A stretch of DNA of 42,321 bases from assembly GCA_002698965.1 (NCBI GenBank), contig PAAT01000171.1:108957-151277 (forward strand). Direction: 5' to 3'. Origin of the DNA: Rhodopirellula sp. (GTDB lineage Bacteria; Planctomycetota; Planctomycetia; Pirellulales; Pirellulaceae). This document shows positions 34,474-42,321 of the stretch, piece by piece. Within the stretch, counting starts at the first letter, position 1. Each line of letters opens with the position of its first letter. The translations under genes were made by a program, and so were the position numbers. The notes below the pieces were generated by a model. The model had not been told where the DNA came from, did no database searches, and saw only the letters and a program-made list of their open reading frames with translations.

Positions 34474-35160
34474 ATGGCGACGTCGATAAAGTGGTTAGGG
34501 CATTATGCATTTGAAATTAGAACAGGTGATCAAACAGTGCTGGTGGACCCATTTGTAAATGACAATCCTGTCGCCACGGTTTCTGCCGATGATTTAGAGG
34601 CAGATTTTATTCTGGTAACCCATGGTCACGCTGATCATGTGGCAGATGTGGCATCGATCGCCAATCGTACCGGAGCCACCGTGATTGCTCCGGTGGAAGC
34701 AGCAACATGGTTCCAAAGCCAACAGAACGTGGAGAACACCATCCAACTGAATTTAGGCGGTGGTATTCAACTTCCCTTTGGGCATGTTCGGATGACGATT
34801 GCTCATCACAGTTCATCAATGCCAGATGGAAGTTATGGAGGGAATCCGGCAGGTTATATTTTGACGTTAGCCGAAGGAAAAGTTTATTTTTCAGGTGACA
34901 CCGCTCTCTTTATGGAAATGGAATTATATGGCCGTCAGGGAATCGATTTGGCAATCCTGAGTATGGGGGATCATTTTACGATGGGCCCGGATGATTCCGT
35001 GGAGGCTGTTAAAATGCTGAAGCCAGCGAGAGTGGTGCCAGCTCATTTTAATACCTGGCCCCCCATTGAGCAGGATGCCAATGCCTGGGCTGACAAAGTA
35101 TCTTCATCCACCGAGGCTCAGCCGGTGGTTCTGGATATTAATGGAGTCATTGAGCTGTGA
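34474..35160 (+). CDS. UPF0173 metal-dependent hydrolase (metallo-beta-lactamase fold)
   Basis: A 228-residue cytoplasmic protein with the metallo-beta-lactamase motif His50-Gly-His52-Ala-Asp54-His55 and further metal-binding positions in Ala-His-His-Ser, Ser-Gly-Asp-Thr and Pro-Ala-His-Phe-Asn-Thr. The N-terminal Ile-Lys-Trp-Leu-Gly-His and Asp-Pro-Phe segments are typical of the UPF0173 (YtkL) family. The substrate is unknown. It starts 5 nt after pgi. Its stop overlaps the next GTG start as GTGA, so it is probably co-transcribed with pgi and the following gene. Confidence 0.9.
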   Translation: MATSIKWLGHYAFEIRTGDQTVLVDPFVNDNPVATVSADDLEADFILVTHGHADHVADVASIANRTGATVIAPVEAATWFQSQQNVENTIQLNLGGGIQLPFGHVRMTIAHHSSSMPDGSYGGNPAGYILTLAEGKVYFSGDTALFMEMELYGRQGIDLAILSMGDHFTMGPDDSVEAVKMLKPARVVPAHFNTWPPIEQDANAWADKVSSSTEAQPVVLDINGVIEL

Positions 35161-36089
35161 AGAGGTTTCTTTGTTGGGGATGGCTACTACTAAGCCTGAT
35201 GCCTCTACAGGGGACTCCTCTAAAGGCAGATACATTGCGTTGGCAATGGACTGTAGGTGATGTCTATGACATTAAGCTTACTTCTAACGTTGTTCTTGCG
35301 GTCTCTTCGGATAGTGACAGGCTAAATTACCAAAACAAAATTATTGTTTCAGGTCAATGGACTGTTGCCGAGGTTAACTCGAGTGGCATTGCTCGTCTTC
35401 ACTGGCAGGTTCAGCGGGTTGAGATAAATCCGATCGCCAAAGATGGACAATTGAAGATCGATACCGATGTTAAAGCGGAGACCCCTGAGGAGGCTACTTT
35501 GCAGGCGACATTGCGCGGATTATTACAGAAACGATTTGAATTGGTGGTGAACAACACCGCTCGTTTGAGCAGTGTCAAAGAGTTGCGTCAGGATTCGAAG
35601 GCCCCCGAAAGACTATCTTCTGAAAAGCCGGCACGCCTAGGAAACGGCAATTTGCCGCAACTGTTTGATTCTGGAGGAGTGGCCCGCGCATTCAAGCATG
35701 TGTTCATCCAGTTTCCTTCTGATTCGATCAAATCTGGTGATACATGGCAACCAACCCTTCCGCTGAATACTCCCGAACCTAAAGAGATGCCGGTTTATAA
35801 ATATTTGGGAGTTGATGAAACCGCGTTTTCCGGCGGTAGTCCGCAGGAGCAGACAAGACCGCAAATTCTTTTTACTTCTAAAATTCAATTTGATGATAGT
35901 GATCAGGCTGATGTTGAAGTAAAAAGACAAGCAATGGATGGGAAGATTTATATCAATACGGCAGAACGCTTTGTTGAAAAAGTCGTCATTGAGTTGGCGC
36001 TGGAGACGATCACCAGTGAGGGTGGGAAAAAGATTGATGTCTTGCATGAAGAAACGCATTTGATTGAATTAAAGAAGTTGGTACGCTAG
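35157..36089 (+). CDS. Exported DUF6263-like protein, unknown
   Basis: A 310-residue protein with a signal peptide (about 1-25) that starts at GTG 35157, overlapping the hydrolase stop. GGAG lies about 10 nt upstream. The mature part is beta-rich: a Trp-Thr-Val-Gly-Asp-Val-Tyr-Asp-Ile-Lys start, a Gly-x-Ala-Arg-Leu-His-Trp middle region, and a Gly-Lys-Ile-Tyr-Ile-Asn-Thr segment. It resembles the following exported protein in layout and the DUF6263 family in general pattern (both calls moderate). The two may be a divergent paralog pair. No catalytic residues can be named. Confidence 0.6.
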   Translation: MKRFLCWGWLLLSLMPLQGTPLKADTLRWQWTVGDVYDIKLTSNVVLAVSSDSDRLNYQNKIIVSGQWTVAEVNSSGIARLHWQVQRVEINPIAKDGQLKIDTDVKAETPEEATLQATLRGLLQKRFELVVNNTARLSSVKELRQDSKAPERLSSEKPARLGNGNLPQLFDSGGVARAFKHVFIQFPSDSIKSGDTWQPTLPLNTPEPKEMPVYKYLGVDETAFSGGSPQEQTRPQILFTSKIQFDDSDQADVEVKRQAMDGKIYINTAERFVEKVVIELALETITSEGGKKIDVLHEETHLIELKKLVR

Positions 36090-36157
36090 GCAGTCCTGAT
36101 TCTGTATGATGTTGGAACCCACTTCAGAAATTGATTTGTTAGTGAAAGGCTAGATTA

Positions 36158-37051
36158 ATGAAATGCAACGTATTAGGCGGAATGATACTTTGTTTGCTGC
36201 TATGGACAGCCGAGGTACATGCACAAAAGACATTGCGCATGAAGTTTGTTCCGGGAGCAAAGTCCACCATTTCTTTGGTCAACAAGACAACTGTCGATAC
36301 GGAGTTTGGCGAAAACAAGAATAAAACAAATCTAAACATGGCAATAGATTTGTACCAAACCGTGAAAGAGGTCAACCCGGATGGTTCGGCGGTGGTGCTT
36401 CAGAAATTGTCACGAATTCAGATGGAATCAACCGGTGGCTTTGTCGGTGTCGCATTGAAGTTTGACAGCAATGATCTTAAGGAAGACGACCAGGTCAATG
36501 CTTTGTCTCAGGTTATGCGGCCTTTAATTGGTGCTGAGTTCAAAGTGACTTACAGTAACCGAGGAGTCGTATTGGACGTGGAACCTCCAGCCAATCTGGC
36601 CAAGAAAGCGACGGACACCTCGACAACGGTCTATCAACAGATTTTTGGTAAGGAGTCGTTTAAGAGCATGCTTTCGCAGAGTTCCGTTGTTCTGCCGGAA
36701 GAACCTGTAAGTAAAGGTGTGAAGTGGGAAACTAAATTTTCATCAGCGGCTCAGGCAGGGGGAGCGGCCGTGACCGTCTCCTATGTTTACGCTGGAACGG
36801 TGCAGGTTGACGGTAAAGCGTTAGAGAAGTTGGATGTTACCATGGTGATAAAATTGCTCGAGTCTAAGTTGCCGGATGCTCCACGTTTGAATATCAAGAA
36901 ACAATCAAGTTCAGGAACGATGTACTTCGACAACCAGACAGGTGCCATGAGTCACTCTGAAATTAAACAACTCATGCAAATCGAAGGTCAGATTGGTGCG
37001 ATGTCATTGTTGCAACAAACCATGACGGATGTGATCACGACGGTCAGGTAG
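36158..37051 (+). CDS. Exported DUF6263-like protein, paralog of the preceding protein
   Basis: A 297-residue protein with a signal peptide (ending about Val-His-Ala). It has Phe-Val-Pro-Gly-Ala-Lys near the start of the mature part and an Ile-Asp-Leu-Tyr-Gln-Thr-Val-Lys strand. A later segment reads Gly-Val-Lys-Trp-Glu-Thr-Lys, and Gly-Thr-Met-Tyr-Phe-Asp-Asn-Gln-Thr-Gly precedes a final helix. The same order of segments is visible in the upstream protein, in particular a 'GxxxxxxTxxG' strand near the end. GAAAGG at 36144-36149 is an ideal ribosome site 8 nt before ATG 36158. The function is unknown. It may be a periplasmic or surface protein. Confidence 0.6.
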   Translation: MKCNVLGGMILCLLLWTAEVHAQKTLRMKFVPGAKSTISLVNKTTVDTEFGENKNKTNLNMAIDLYQTVKEVNPDGSAVVLQKLSRIQMESTGGFVGVALKFDSNDLKEDDQVNALSQVMRPLIGAEFKVTYSNRGVVLDVEPPANLAKKATDTSTTVYQQIFGKESFKSMLSQSSVVLPEEPVSKGVKWETKFSSAAQAGGAAVTVSYVYAGTVQVDGKALEKLDVTMVIKLLESKLPDAPRLNIKKQSSSGTMYFDNQTGAMSHSEIKQLMQIEGQIGAMSLLQQTMTDVITTVR

Positions 37052-37090
37052 TCCGACTCCGTAATTTGAGAAATAGGAACGAGGTTCGTC

Positions 37091-37411
37091 TTGTCTGAAT
37101 TTGAAACCGTAGCCCGCGTGGCCGATATTCCGGAGGGGGAAGGGCGAGGGTATACCGTGAATGGACGCCTGATCGCCGTCTTTAATGATGCCGGTCAGTT
37201 TCGAGCCACCGATGATTTGTGTCCTCATATGGGAGCACCTCTATCGGGCGGCTATATTCTGGACGGTGCTGTGGTTTGCCCCTGGCATGCCTGGCGATTT
37301 TGTATCAATGATGGTGGCTGGACCGACAACCCGGAACTGAAGATCGATGTCTTCGAATTGCGAATTGAAGAGGATGAAATTCAGGTTCTGGTGCCGGCAA
37401 AGGATGATTGA
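37091..37411 (+). CDS. Small Rieske [2Fe-2S] ferredoxin-like protein (NirD-like)
   Basis: A 106-residue soluble protein that consists of a single Rieske domain. The iron-sulfur ligands are Cys44 and His46 (Cys-Pro-His-Met-Gly) and Cys63 and His66 (Cys-Pro-Trp-His-Ala-Trp-Arg-Phe). TTG 37091 is the start, with GAGG 6 nt before it. Proteins of this size serve as electron carriers for dioxygenases or as the small subunit of nitrite reductase; no such partner is next to it. The next gene starts 6 nt after its stop. Confidence 0.9.
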   Translation: MSEFETVARVADIPEGEGRGYTVNGRLIAVFNDAGQFRATDDLCPHMGAPLSGGYILDGAVVCPWHAWRFCINDGGWTDNPELKIDVFELRIEEDEIQVLVPAKDD

Positions 37412-37417
37412 TTTACT

Positions 37418-37735
37418 GTGAGCAAAGATACTCAAATAAGTTTTTCTGAATTTCAATCCCTGATCCGAACCATGTATATGGAGAAGGACGTAGAAAGAGG
37501 AATTGACGGCACCTTTATGTGGCTCATGGAAGAGGTCGGTGAATTGGCGGCTGCTTTACGCAGCGGTTCCGAAGATGATAAGTCGGAAGAATTTGCTGAT
37601 GTGTTGGCATGGCTGACGACAATTGCTAATGTTGCCGGTATCGATTTAAACGATGCCATTAGACGGAAATATGGTGATGGGTGCCCCGGTTGCCTCCAAT
37701 ATGTTTGTCACTGTAGCAATTCCGAAAAACCGTAG
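37418..37735 (+). CDS. MazG-like nucleotide pyrophosphohydrolase with Cys-rich tail
   Basis: A 105-residue all-helical protein of the MazG superfamily, which hydrolyses NTPs to NMP and pyrophosphate as a house-cleaning enzyme. The metal-binding residues are in Met-Glu38-Glu39-Val-Gly-Glu42 and in Glu57-Glu58-Phe-Ala-Asp61. The last 20 residues hold a Cys-Pro-Gly-Cys-x4-Cys-x-Cys cluster that could bind zinc. The GTG 37418 start is supported by the reading frame only; the nearest AGGA is 13 nt away. It probably shares a transcript with the Rieske gene. Confidence 0.8.
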   Translation: MSKDTQISFSEFQSLIRTMYMEKDVERGIDGTFMWLMEEVGELAAALRSGSEDDKSEEFADVLAWLTTIANVAGIDLNDAIRRKYGDGCPGCLQYVCHCSNSEKP

Positions 37736-37909
37736 CAGCCAAGGCATGGTTTCGAAGCTGAAAACCTTGTTCGGAATCGTGAATAAGGCGGTACTTTCTT
37801 TAGCTAAATAGCCGATGAAAGAAGAAACAGGCCGGTCTTTTTGCAGATCGAGCCCAGCTTTGTGCATTTCCTTTCCGATTGCTTTTTACGGATAGTCTAT
37901 TCTCAACTC
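37736..37909. other. Intergenic spacer of 174 bp
   Basis: I see no convincing gene, RNA, terminator or promoter here. A minus-strand open frame (37646-37867) overlaps the mazG-like gene and has no coding character. The spacer probably carries the promoter of the next gene, but no good -35/-10 pair stands out. Confidence 0.3.
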
Positions 37910-40120
37910 ATGACTTCAGCCACACTTAGATGTCGAATGATTCTTGCCGGTTTACTGGCTTGGTGGCTTGTTCTCCCTTCCTTTTGTTCGGGCCAGCAGT
38001 CCATCGAAGAGATTCAGGTTGAGTATGAGTTGGGCTTCGGTGGGGAGTTTAAGCGGGGGGTTTGGATACCTGTTCAGGCTGAGGTCATGAACAATGGTGA
38101 CAGCGAATTTAAGGGGCAGTTCATTGTCGAAGCTGAAGATGTTGACGGTATCCCGGTTATTTATACGAACGAAAGTCAGAAGTTTACTTTGGCTGCCGGC
38201 GCATCTGTTTCTGTAGCTCAATACATCAAAGTTGGTAGGCTTCCATGGCGAGTGGAAACAGGGATTTTGGACCGGTCCACCGAAAAGTACGTCGACCAGA
38301 AACTATTTGACCGGGCAGCCGGAGGCAATCGAAAAGCCACTTCGTATTTTGTTTTGCAGTTAGGTAAAGGTTTGCCGATAAGTCGCTCGCGTTTGCAAAG
38401 CTCTTTTTCAGCGAATGCCGATCTTGTTGAGTTATCGCTCATTCAGTTTGATGAATTTGAGAAGCTGCCTCATCATTGGATTGGGTATGAAGCTATTGAC
38501 TTGATTGTTTTGCCAACAGCCAGTTCCGGAATCCTTGACCAATTGAAGGTTACGCAGGCTCAGGCTTTGCGGGACTGGGTCTATCAGGGAGGACGTTTGA
38601 TCTTATTTGCCGGTAAAGAGGTGGCTCGGGTCGCGGCGGAGGATTCACCGCTTTCCGATTTGGTTCCCGGTAAGATTACCGGAACAGTTGACCAGTGGAA
38701 TACATCAGGCTTGGAGAATTATGGTAATGCTCAGCAACGTCTTTTTTTGAGTCCCGAAAAGAATCCGCTTGCCAGATTGGAAGTGACGGATGGCCGAGTG
38801 CTGTTGCGTGATCAGGAGAACGCGCAGGCTTTACACCCGCTGATTGTCAGGAGTGTCCGTGGATTCGGCATGGTGGTTTACGTCGCATTTGATATCGATG
38901 TCCCACCGCTGGATGATTGGAATTCATCCTCCCGTGTTCTGGAAAAACTCATTGCCGTGGGCCGGAATGCCGGAGAGGAAGACGATTCATTAGCCGGTAG
39001 CGGAGTTAATTATGCCGGGTATCAGGATCTTTCAGGGCAGCTGCGTTCTCAGCTGGAAAAGTTTGAAAGCGTCACTCCGGTTCAGTTTGTTTGGATCGCA
39101 GTATTACTTGCATTCTTTGTCTTGATAATTGGCCCACTCGACTTCTATCTGTTAAGCAAACTCGATCGTTTCCATTGGACATGGGGAACGTTTCCTGCGG
39201 CTGTGATTCTTATTGCGGTCATTGTGGTGATGATGAGTCATACGCTTCCAGCCGACTCGCCGCAGATGAACCAACTTCATATTGTCGATATCGATGCTGT
39301 GACAGGTACTGTTCGCGGAACAGATTACCTGGCACTGTATAGTCCTGAGATTGATGCTTTTGATGTGAAATTGGAAACGAAGGCAATGGCGCAAAACAAC
39401 TCGATTCCTCCGGTTGAGAAACAGTTCGTAACAACTGGTTGGCACGGTTTACCCGGGACGGGACTCGGCGCGTTGGGAAGGGCCAGTTTTCAGACGTATA
39501 TAAATCATGAATATCAGGTGGATACTGCAGTCACGGAATTACAAAGTATTCCGGTACAGCACGGCGGAACAAAGAGTATTCGTTCTCGTTGGTCGGGGAA
39601 AATGGAAGTTGAGACGCAACCCGAGTTATATGCAGATCCAATTAGCGGTGCTTTGCGGGGAACCCTTACGAATCCGTTCGATTTCGATTTGTTTGAAGTG
39701 GAGATTGTTTTTGACGGTAAGGTTTACCCCATTGGCCGAACCTTTCGGGCAGGTGAATCCGTAGATATTTTTGATATCAGTGACCAATCGCAGGGGGTTG
39801 ATAACTATTATTCCCGATATCAGGCCGGTAGTAGCAAAGGTAAACGTCGTCGGTGGAGTGCAATGGAAGAATCCACGCAACGAATCGTGAGACAAATGAT
39901 GTTTAATCAGAGTATTGGCGGAGCCAAATATACAGGTTTGATTAATCGATATGAAGAATTTCACGATCTCAGCCATGTGCTGTCTTACAATCGGGCAGTG
40001 TTGGTTGCGCGTACCAGTCAGGGTAACAGCGAGTATGTTGTCGATGGTGATAGTGATGTGGCCTTGGAATCCGGAAAAAATTTTTACCGAGTTGTATTTA
40101 AGGTGAATGCTGCTCCTTAA
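37910..40120 (+). CDS. Large exported membrane protein next to an ABC ATPase
   Basis: A 736-residue protein from ATG 37910; the in-frame TTG 37841 would add 23 residues before the signal peptide. The signal peptide (about 10-28) ends near Cys-Ser-Gly. The outer part has beta-rich domains (about 30-330), including a GATase1-like segment (Ile-Asp-Leu-Ile-Val-Leu-Pro, then Gly-Gly-Arg-Leu-Ile-Leu-Phe). Two helices follow (about 390-411 and 424-446), the first containing Ile-Ile-Gly-Pro-Leu-Asp-Phe-Tyr-Leu-Leu. More beta-rich sequence follows to the C terminus. I recognise no named family with certainty. Similar genes sit beside ABC ATPases in planctomycetes (from memory), and here the next gene is such an ATPase. 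Confidence 0.6.
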   Translation: MTSATLRCRMILAGLLAWWLVLPSFCSGQQSIEEIQVEYELGFGGEFKRGVWIPVQAEVMNNGDSEFKGQFIVEAEDVDGIPVIYTNESQKFTLAAGASVSVAQYIKVGRLPWRVETGILDRSTEKYVDQKLFDRAAGGNRKATSYFVLQLGKGLPISRSRLQSSFSANADLVELSLIQFDEFEKLPHHWIGYEAIDLIVLPTASSGILDQLKVTQAQALRDWVYQGGRLILFAGKEVARVAAEDSPLSDLVPGKITGTVDQWNTSGLENYGNAQQRLFLSPEKNPLARLEVTDGRVLLRDQENAQALHPLIVRSVRGFGMVVYVAFDIDVPPLDDWNSSSRVLEKLIAVGRNAGEEDDSLAGSGVNYAGYQDLSGQLRSQLEKFESVTPVQFVWIAVLLAFFVLIIGPLDFYLLSKLDRFHWTWGTFPAAVILIAVIVVMMSHTLPADSPQMNQLHIVDIDAVTGTVRGTDYLALYSPEIDAFDVKLETKAMAQNNSIPPVEKQFVTTGWHGLPGTGLGALGRASFQTYINHEYQVDTAVTELQSIPVQHGGTKSIRSRWSGKMEVETQPELYADPISGALRGTLTNPFDFDLFEVEIVFDGKVYPIGRTFRAGESVDIFDISDQSQGVDNYYSRYQAGSSKGKRRRWSAMEESTQRIVRQMMFNQSIGGAKYTGLINRYEEFHDLSHVLSYNRAVLVARTSQGNSEYVVDGDSDVALESGKNFYRVVFKVNAAP

Positions 40121-40159
40121 TGTGGCGGCAGAGGAATTTACCTGAAGGGATCATGAGTC

Positions 40160-41092
40160 GTGATTGAGACTAGAGGATTAACGAAGAAGTATGGTGATAT
40201 GTACGCCATTCGCGATATCAATCTAGATCTGGATGAGGGTGATTTGTTCGGTTTTATCGGCCCCAATGGTGCTGGTAAGACGACGACAATGCGGATCATC
40301 GCTACGTTGCTGAATCCGACATCCGGCGAGGCTTATGTTTGTGGTAATTCCATCTACACGAAGCCCAAAGAGATTCGTCGACTGGTCGGATACATGCCGG
40401 ACTTTTTTGGCGTTTATGACGACATGAAAGTGATCGAGTACTTAGAGTTCTTTGCGGCAGCATACCGGATTAAAGGGGAGGCCCGTCGCAAGCGTTGTAA
40501 CGAGATGTTGGAAATCGTTGATCTGGATTTTAAGCGTGATGCGTATGCGAATACACTGTCACGAGGCCAAACACAGCGGTTGGGACTTGCCCGCGTATTA
40601 CTGCATGACCCTCAGGTGCTTTTACTGGATGAGCCATTAAGTGGCCTGGATCCGCGCGCCCGGATTGAAATGCGAGAGCTTCTCCGTCGACTGGGAAAGA
40701 CGGGTAAGACGATTATTGTCTCGAGTCATATTTTGCCGGAGTTGGCTGATGTTTGTAATAAGATCGGTATTATTGATCGTGGGGTGATGACCGTAAACTC
40801 GGCCGTGAATGATATTATGCGTGAGATGCGCAAGCAGGTAGTCTTAAATGTGATGGTGTCTGGTGACTCGGCTAAAGCAGCACGTGAACTGGAACAACAT
40901 GATGACGTTGATAGTCTGGAACTAGTCGACCAGCAGTTGATTGTCACGTTGGTCGAAGGTTGTGAGGATTACAGCCATATACCGGCAGTCTTAATCGAAG
41001 CCGGTTATGGTCTTACCCTCTTCCAGGAAGAGCCGATTGATCTGGAAAAAGCATTTATGACACTTACTAAGGGTACCGGTGCAAACTTTTAG
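40160..41092 (+). CDS. ABC transporter ATP-binding protein, permease not visible
   Basis: A 310-residue ABC ATPase. Walker A is Gly-Pro-Asn-Gly-Ala-Gly-Lys-Thr-Thr, the signature is Leu-Ser-Arg-Gly-Gln (Arg in place of the first Gly), and Walker B is Leu-Leu-Leu-Asp-Glu-Pro. A switch His in Ser-Ser-His-Ile and a C-terminal extension of about 80 residues of the GldA/NatA type are also present. The start is GTG 40160, with GAAGG about 11 nt upstream. The next gene lies on the other strand, so no permease is encoded here. The only membrane partner in the window is the preceding large protein. Its stop overlaps the convergent gene by four bases. Confidence 0.88.
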   Translation: MIETRGLTKKYGDMYAIRDINLDLDEGDLFGFIGPNGAGKTTTMRIIATLLNPTSGEAYVCGNSIYTKPKEIRRLVGYMPDFFGVYDDMKVIEYLEFFAAAYRIKGEARRKRCNEMLEIVDLDFKRDAYANTLSRGQTQRLGLARVLLHDPQVLLLDEPLSGLDPRARIEMRELLRRLGKTGKTIIVSSHILPELADVCNKIGIIDRGVMTVNSAVNDIMREMRKQVVLNVMVSGDSAKAARELEQHDDVDSLELVDQQLIVTLVEGCEDYSHIPAVLIEAGYGLTLFQEEPIDLEKAFMTLTKGTGANF

Positions 41093-42321
41093 TCTTCGTT
41101 CTGCCTGCCCGATGCAAGCAAATCTAACAACGTTTCGTTGAGCTCAGGTAGAGTACTCGATCTTTCCGTAGTTAGTTGCTTTGGCTGATTGGATAAGGCC
41201 AGTTGATAGTAATAATTATCCAGATGATTTTGTTGGAACGGTTCTTCGACAAGTATCTTTTTCTGTAGCTTGCTTGAGGGAACTTCGACGGGCTTAGAGC
41301 TGTCTGTGTAATAGCTGAACGCATCATCCATCCATTCACCTTCGGCAGAATCCTCATTTCGAATCGTAAGTGTTGCCGGAATGAAGTTAACTCGGCTGAT
41401 CGATAAATTGTCCTCAAGACCAAGAAGACTGATTGGGTGATTGACGTCGTCCGCAGTATGGGTGTTACTGAGCAAGACAGTTCCCTCTTTGAGTGCCCGA
41501 ACTGGAATATAACTGATCAGTTGGGTACTCAAATTTGCTTTGAGTGGTGCTTTGGCTCCCCAATTCGCGATTGTACCTTTCCGAGTCTGATTCGAGGATG
41601 TTAGCTCGAGATAGGGAGATACAAAAATAGGTTCGCTAGTGACCGAGATGTATTGGTGATCGTAAAAAACGTCGGTGTACGCTGACGTGATGCCATGTGG
41701 CTTCTCACGTAAATCATTAGCACTCAATGAAAGATAGAAAGCTTCCCCCAATCCGATCTGATGGATAGGTTCACCACTGAGACTCATAGGCGTTATTTCG
41801 ATTGAGGCAAAATAAGAAGTCTCGTTTAGGAAGTTAATGACCTTGATAGCATCGATGGGGCTTAACCATTGATCTTTACTCACATCGCTATAGTATGCTT
41901 CATCAGGTTCGGTCTCAGGCAAATAGAACGAGTTAAGCCCGCCATTTAAATCTCGAATGATCAATAAGGCGTCGATTGGTGATACAACACCGTCGTTGTT
42001 GACGTCTTCCGGTAATGCATAGTTATGCCATTCAAATCGTTGCCTGACAGCAATCTCAAACATCTCTGTAGTCGATAAATTATCCGCATCTGTAACCAGA
42101 TTGCCATCAAGTCCCCCATCTTCGACCGTCACGGTGATTGTCGAGGTACCACTTTGATCGGCAACAGGAGTAAAGGTCAGGGTGCCTGTAGCGTCGTCAC
42201 TGGTATAACCAACCGTTGGATCTGCGATCAGGTCAGGGTTGCTGCTTACGGCCGTAACACGCAGAGGTTGCTGTTCACCGCCACCGGCAGAGATGCCTGA
42301 TAGATTGATGGTCTGCTGGGC
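41089..42321 (-). CDS. Giant surface protein, C-terminal part, with dockerin and cohesin-like domains
   Basis: The minus-strand frame is open to the window edge, so the N-terminal part lies outside; 410 residues are visible. The first 70 residues end an Ig/cadherin-like repeat (Gly-Thr-Leu-Thr-Phe-Thr-Pro-Val-Ala-Asp, then Val-Thr-Val-Glu-Asp-Gly-Gly) of the kind repeated many times in planctomycete surface proteins. A dockerin-like pair of calcium-binding repeats follows (Asp-Val-Asn-Asn-Asp-Gly-x-Val-Ser-Pro-Ile-Asp-Ala and Asp-Val-Ser-Lys-Asp-Gln-Trp-Leu-Ser-Pro-Ile-Asp-Ala). The next 150 residues contain Leu-Arg-Glu-Lys-Pro-His-Gly-Ile-Thr-Ser-Ala-Tyr-Thr-Asp-Val and Phe-Tyr-Asp, which matches the cohesin-like domain seen next to dockerins in this phylum. 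A polar tail ends it. Confidence 0.8.
   Translation of the reverse strand, partial: AQQTINLSGISAGGGEQQPLRVTAVSSNPDLIADPTVGYTSDDATGTLTFTPVADQSGTSTITVTVEDGGLDGNLVTDADNLSTTEMFEIAVRQRFEWHNYALPEDVNNDGVVSPIDALLIIRDLNGGLNSFYLPETEPDEAYYSDVSKDQWLSPIDAIKVINFLNETSYFASIEITPMSLSGEPIHQIGLGEAFYLSLSANDLREKPHGITSAYTDVFYDHQYISVTSEPIFVSPYLELTSSNQTRKGTIANWGAKAPLKANLSTQLISYIPVRALKEGTVLLSNTHTADDVNHPISLLGLEDNLSISRVNFIPATLTIRNEDSAEGEWMDDAFSYYTDSSKPVEVPSSKLQKKILVEEPFQQNHLDNYYYQLALSNQPKQLTTERSSTLPELNETLLDLLASGRQNED

Noticed and set aside
35637..36059. 140-codon minus-strand frame opposite the first DUF6263-like gene
   Set aside because: It is fully inside a plus-strand gene that has a signal peptide and an operon context; it is a shadow frame.
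37646..37867. 73-codon minus-strand frame across the mazG-like end and the spacer
   Set aside because: It overlaps a clear gene, has no ribosome site and shows no domain.

Overview
The window looks like chromosome of a planctomycete (Planctomycetota, probably Pirellulales or Planctomycetales) with moderate GC content. This is inference from gene content. The markers are a very large multi-CxxCH cytochrome, cupredoxin-like proteins with a CxxHPWM site, and a MoxR/DUF58/BatA operon that continues into very large membrane and coiled-coil proteins. An alpha-toroid protein, an NPCBM protein, and a giant surface protein ending in dockerin and cohesin-like domains also fit. Many genes start with GTG or TTG.

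Region 1 (1-16.5 kb) is a respiratory block built around an aa3-type cytochrome c oxidase. It begins inside a multiheme c-type cytochrome, followed by two paralogous cupredoxin-like exported proteins and a diheme cytochrome c lipoprotein. Then come CoxII, CoxI, heme A synthase (CtaA), heme O synthase (CtaB), CoxIII and CoxIV. A two-gene ABC exporter follows, then the assembly factors SCO and CtaM (DUF420), a small CPTC membrane protein, and a convergent DUF983 gene. The cytochromes and cupredoxins probably feed electrons to the oxidase. CtaA and CtaB make heme A, and SCO, CtaM and perhaps the CPTC protein handle copper delivery and maturation.

Region 2 (16.6-31.6 kb) is a long same-strand operon. 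It holds a small membrane protein, a PQQ-propeller-like exported protein, a MoxR AAA+ ATPase, a DUF58 protein, two large BatA/vWA membrane proteins, a DUF4175-like 1005-residue membrane/coiled-coil protein, a small exported protein, a Tat-type exported alpha-toroid protein and an NPCBM-domain protein. Several neighbours overlap at stop/start codons (TGATG, TAATG, a 50-nt overlap and an 8-nt overlap), so they are probably co-translated. The biological role of this assembly is unknown. It is my best candidate for an undescribed system.

Region 3 (31.6-42.3 kb) is more mixed. Archaeal-type phosphoglycerate mutase (apgM, minus strand) and glucose-6-phosphate isomerase (pgi, plus strand) diverge from a 237-bp spacer. 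They are followed by a UPF0173 metallo-hydrolase, two paralogous exported DUF6263-like proteins, a small Rieske protein, a MazG-like protein with a Cys-rich tail, a large membrane protein and an ABC ATPase with no visible permease. The window ends inside a minus-strand surface protein. No tRNA, rRNA, CRISPR array or insertion sequence was recognised, and no gene-free stretch exceeds 300 bp.
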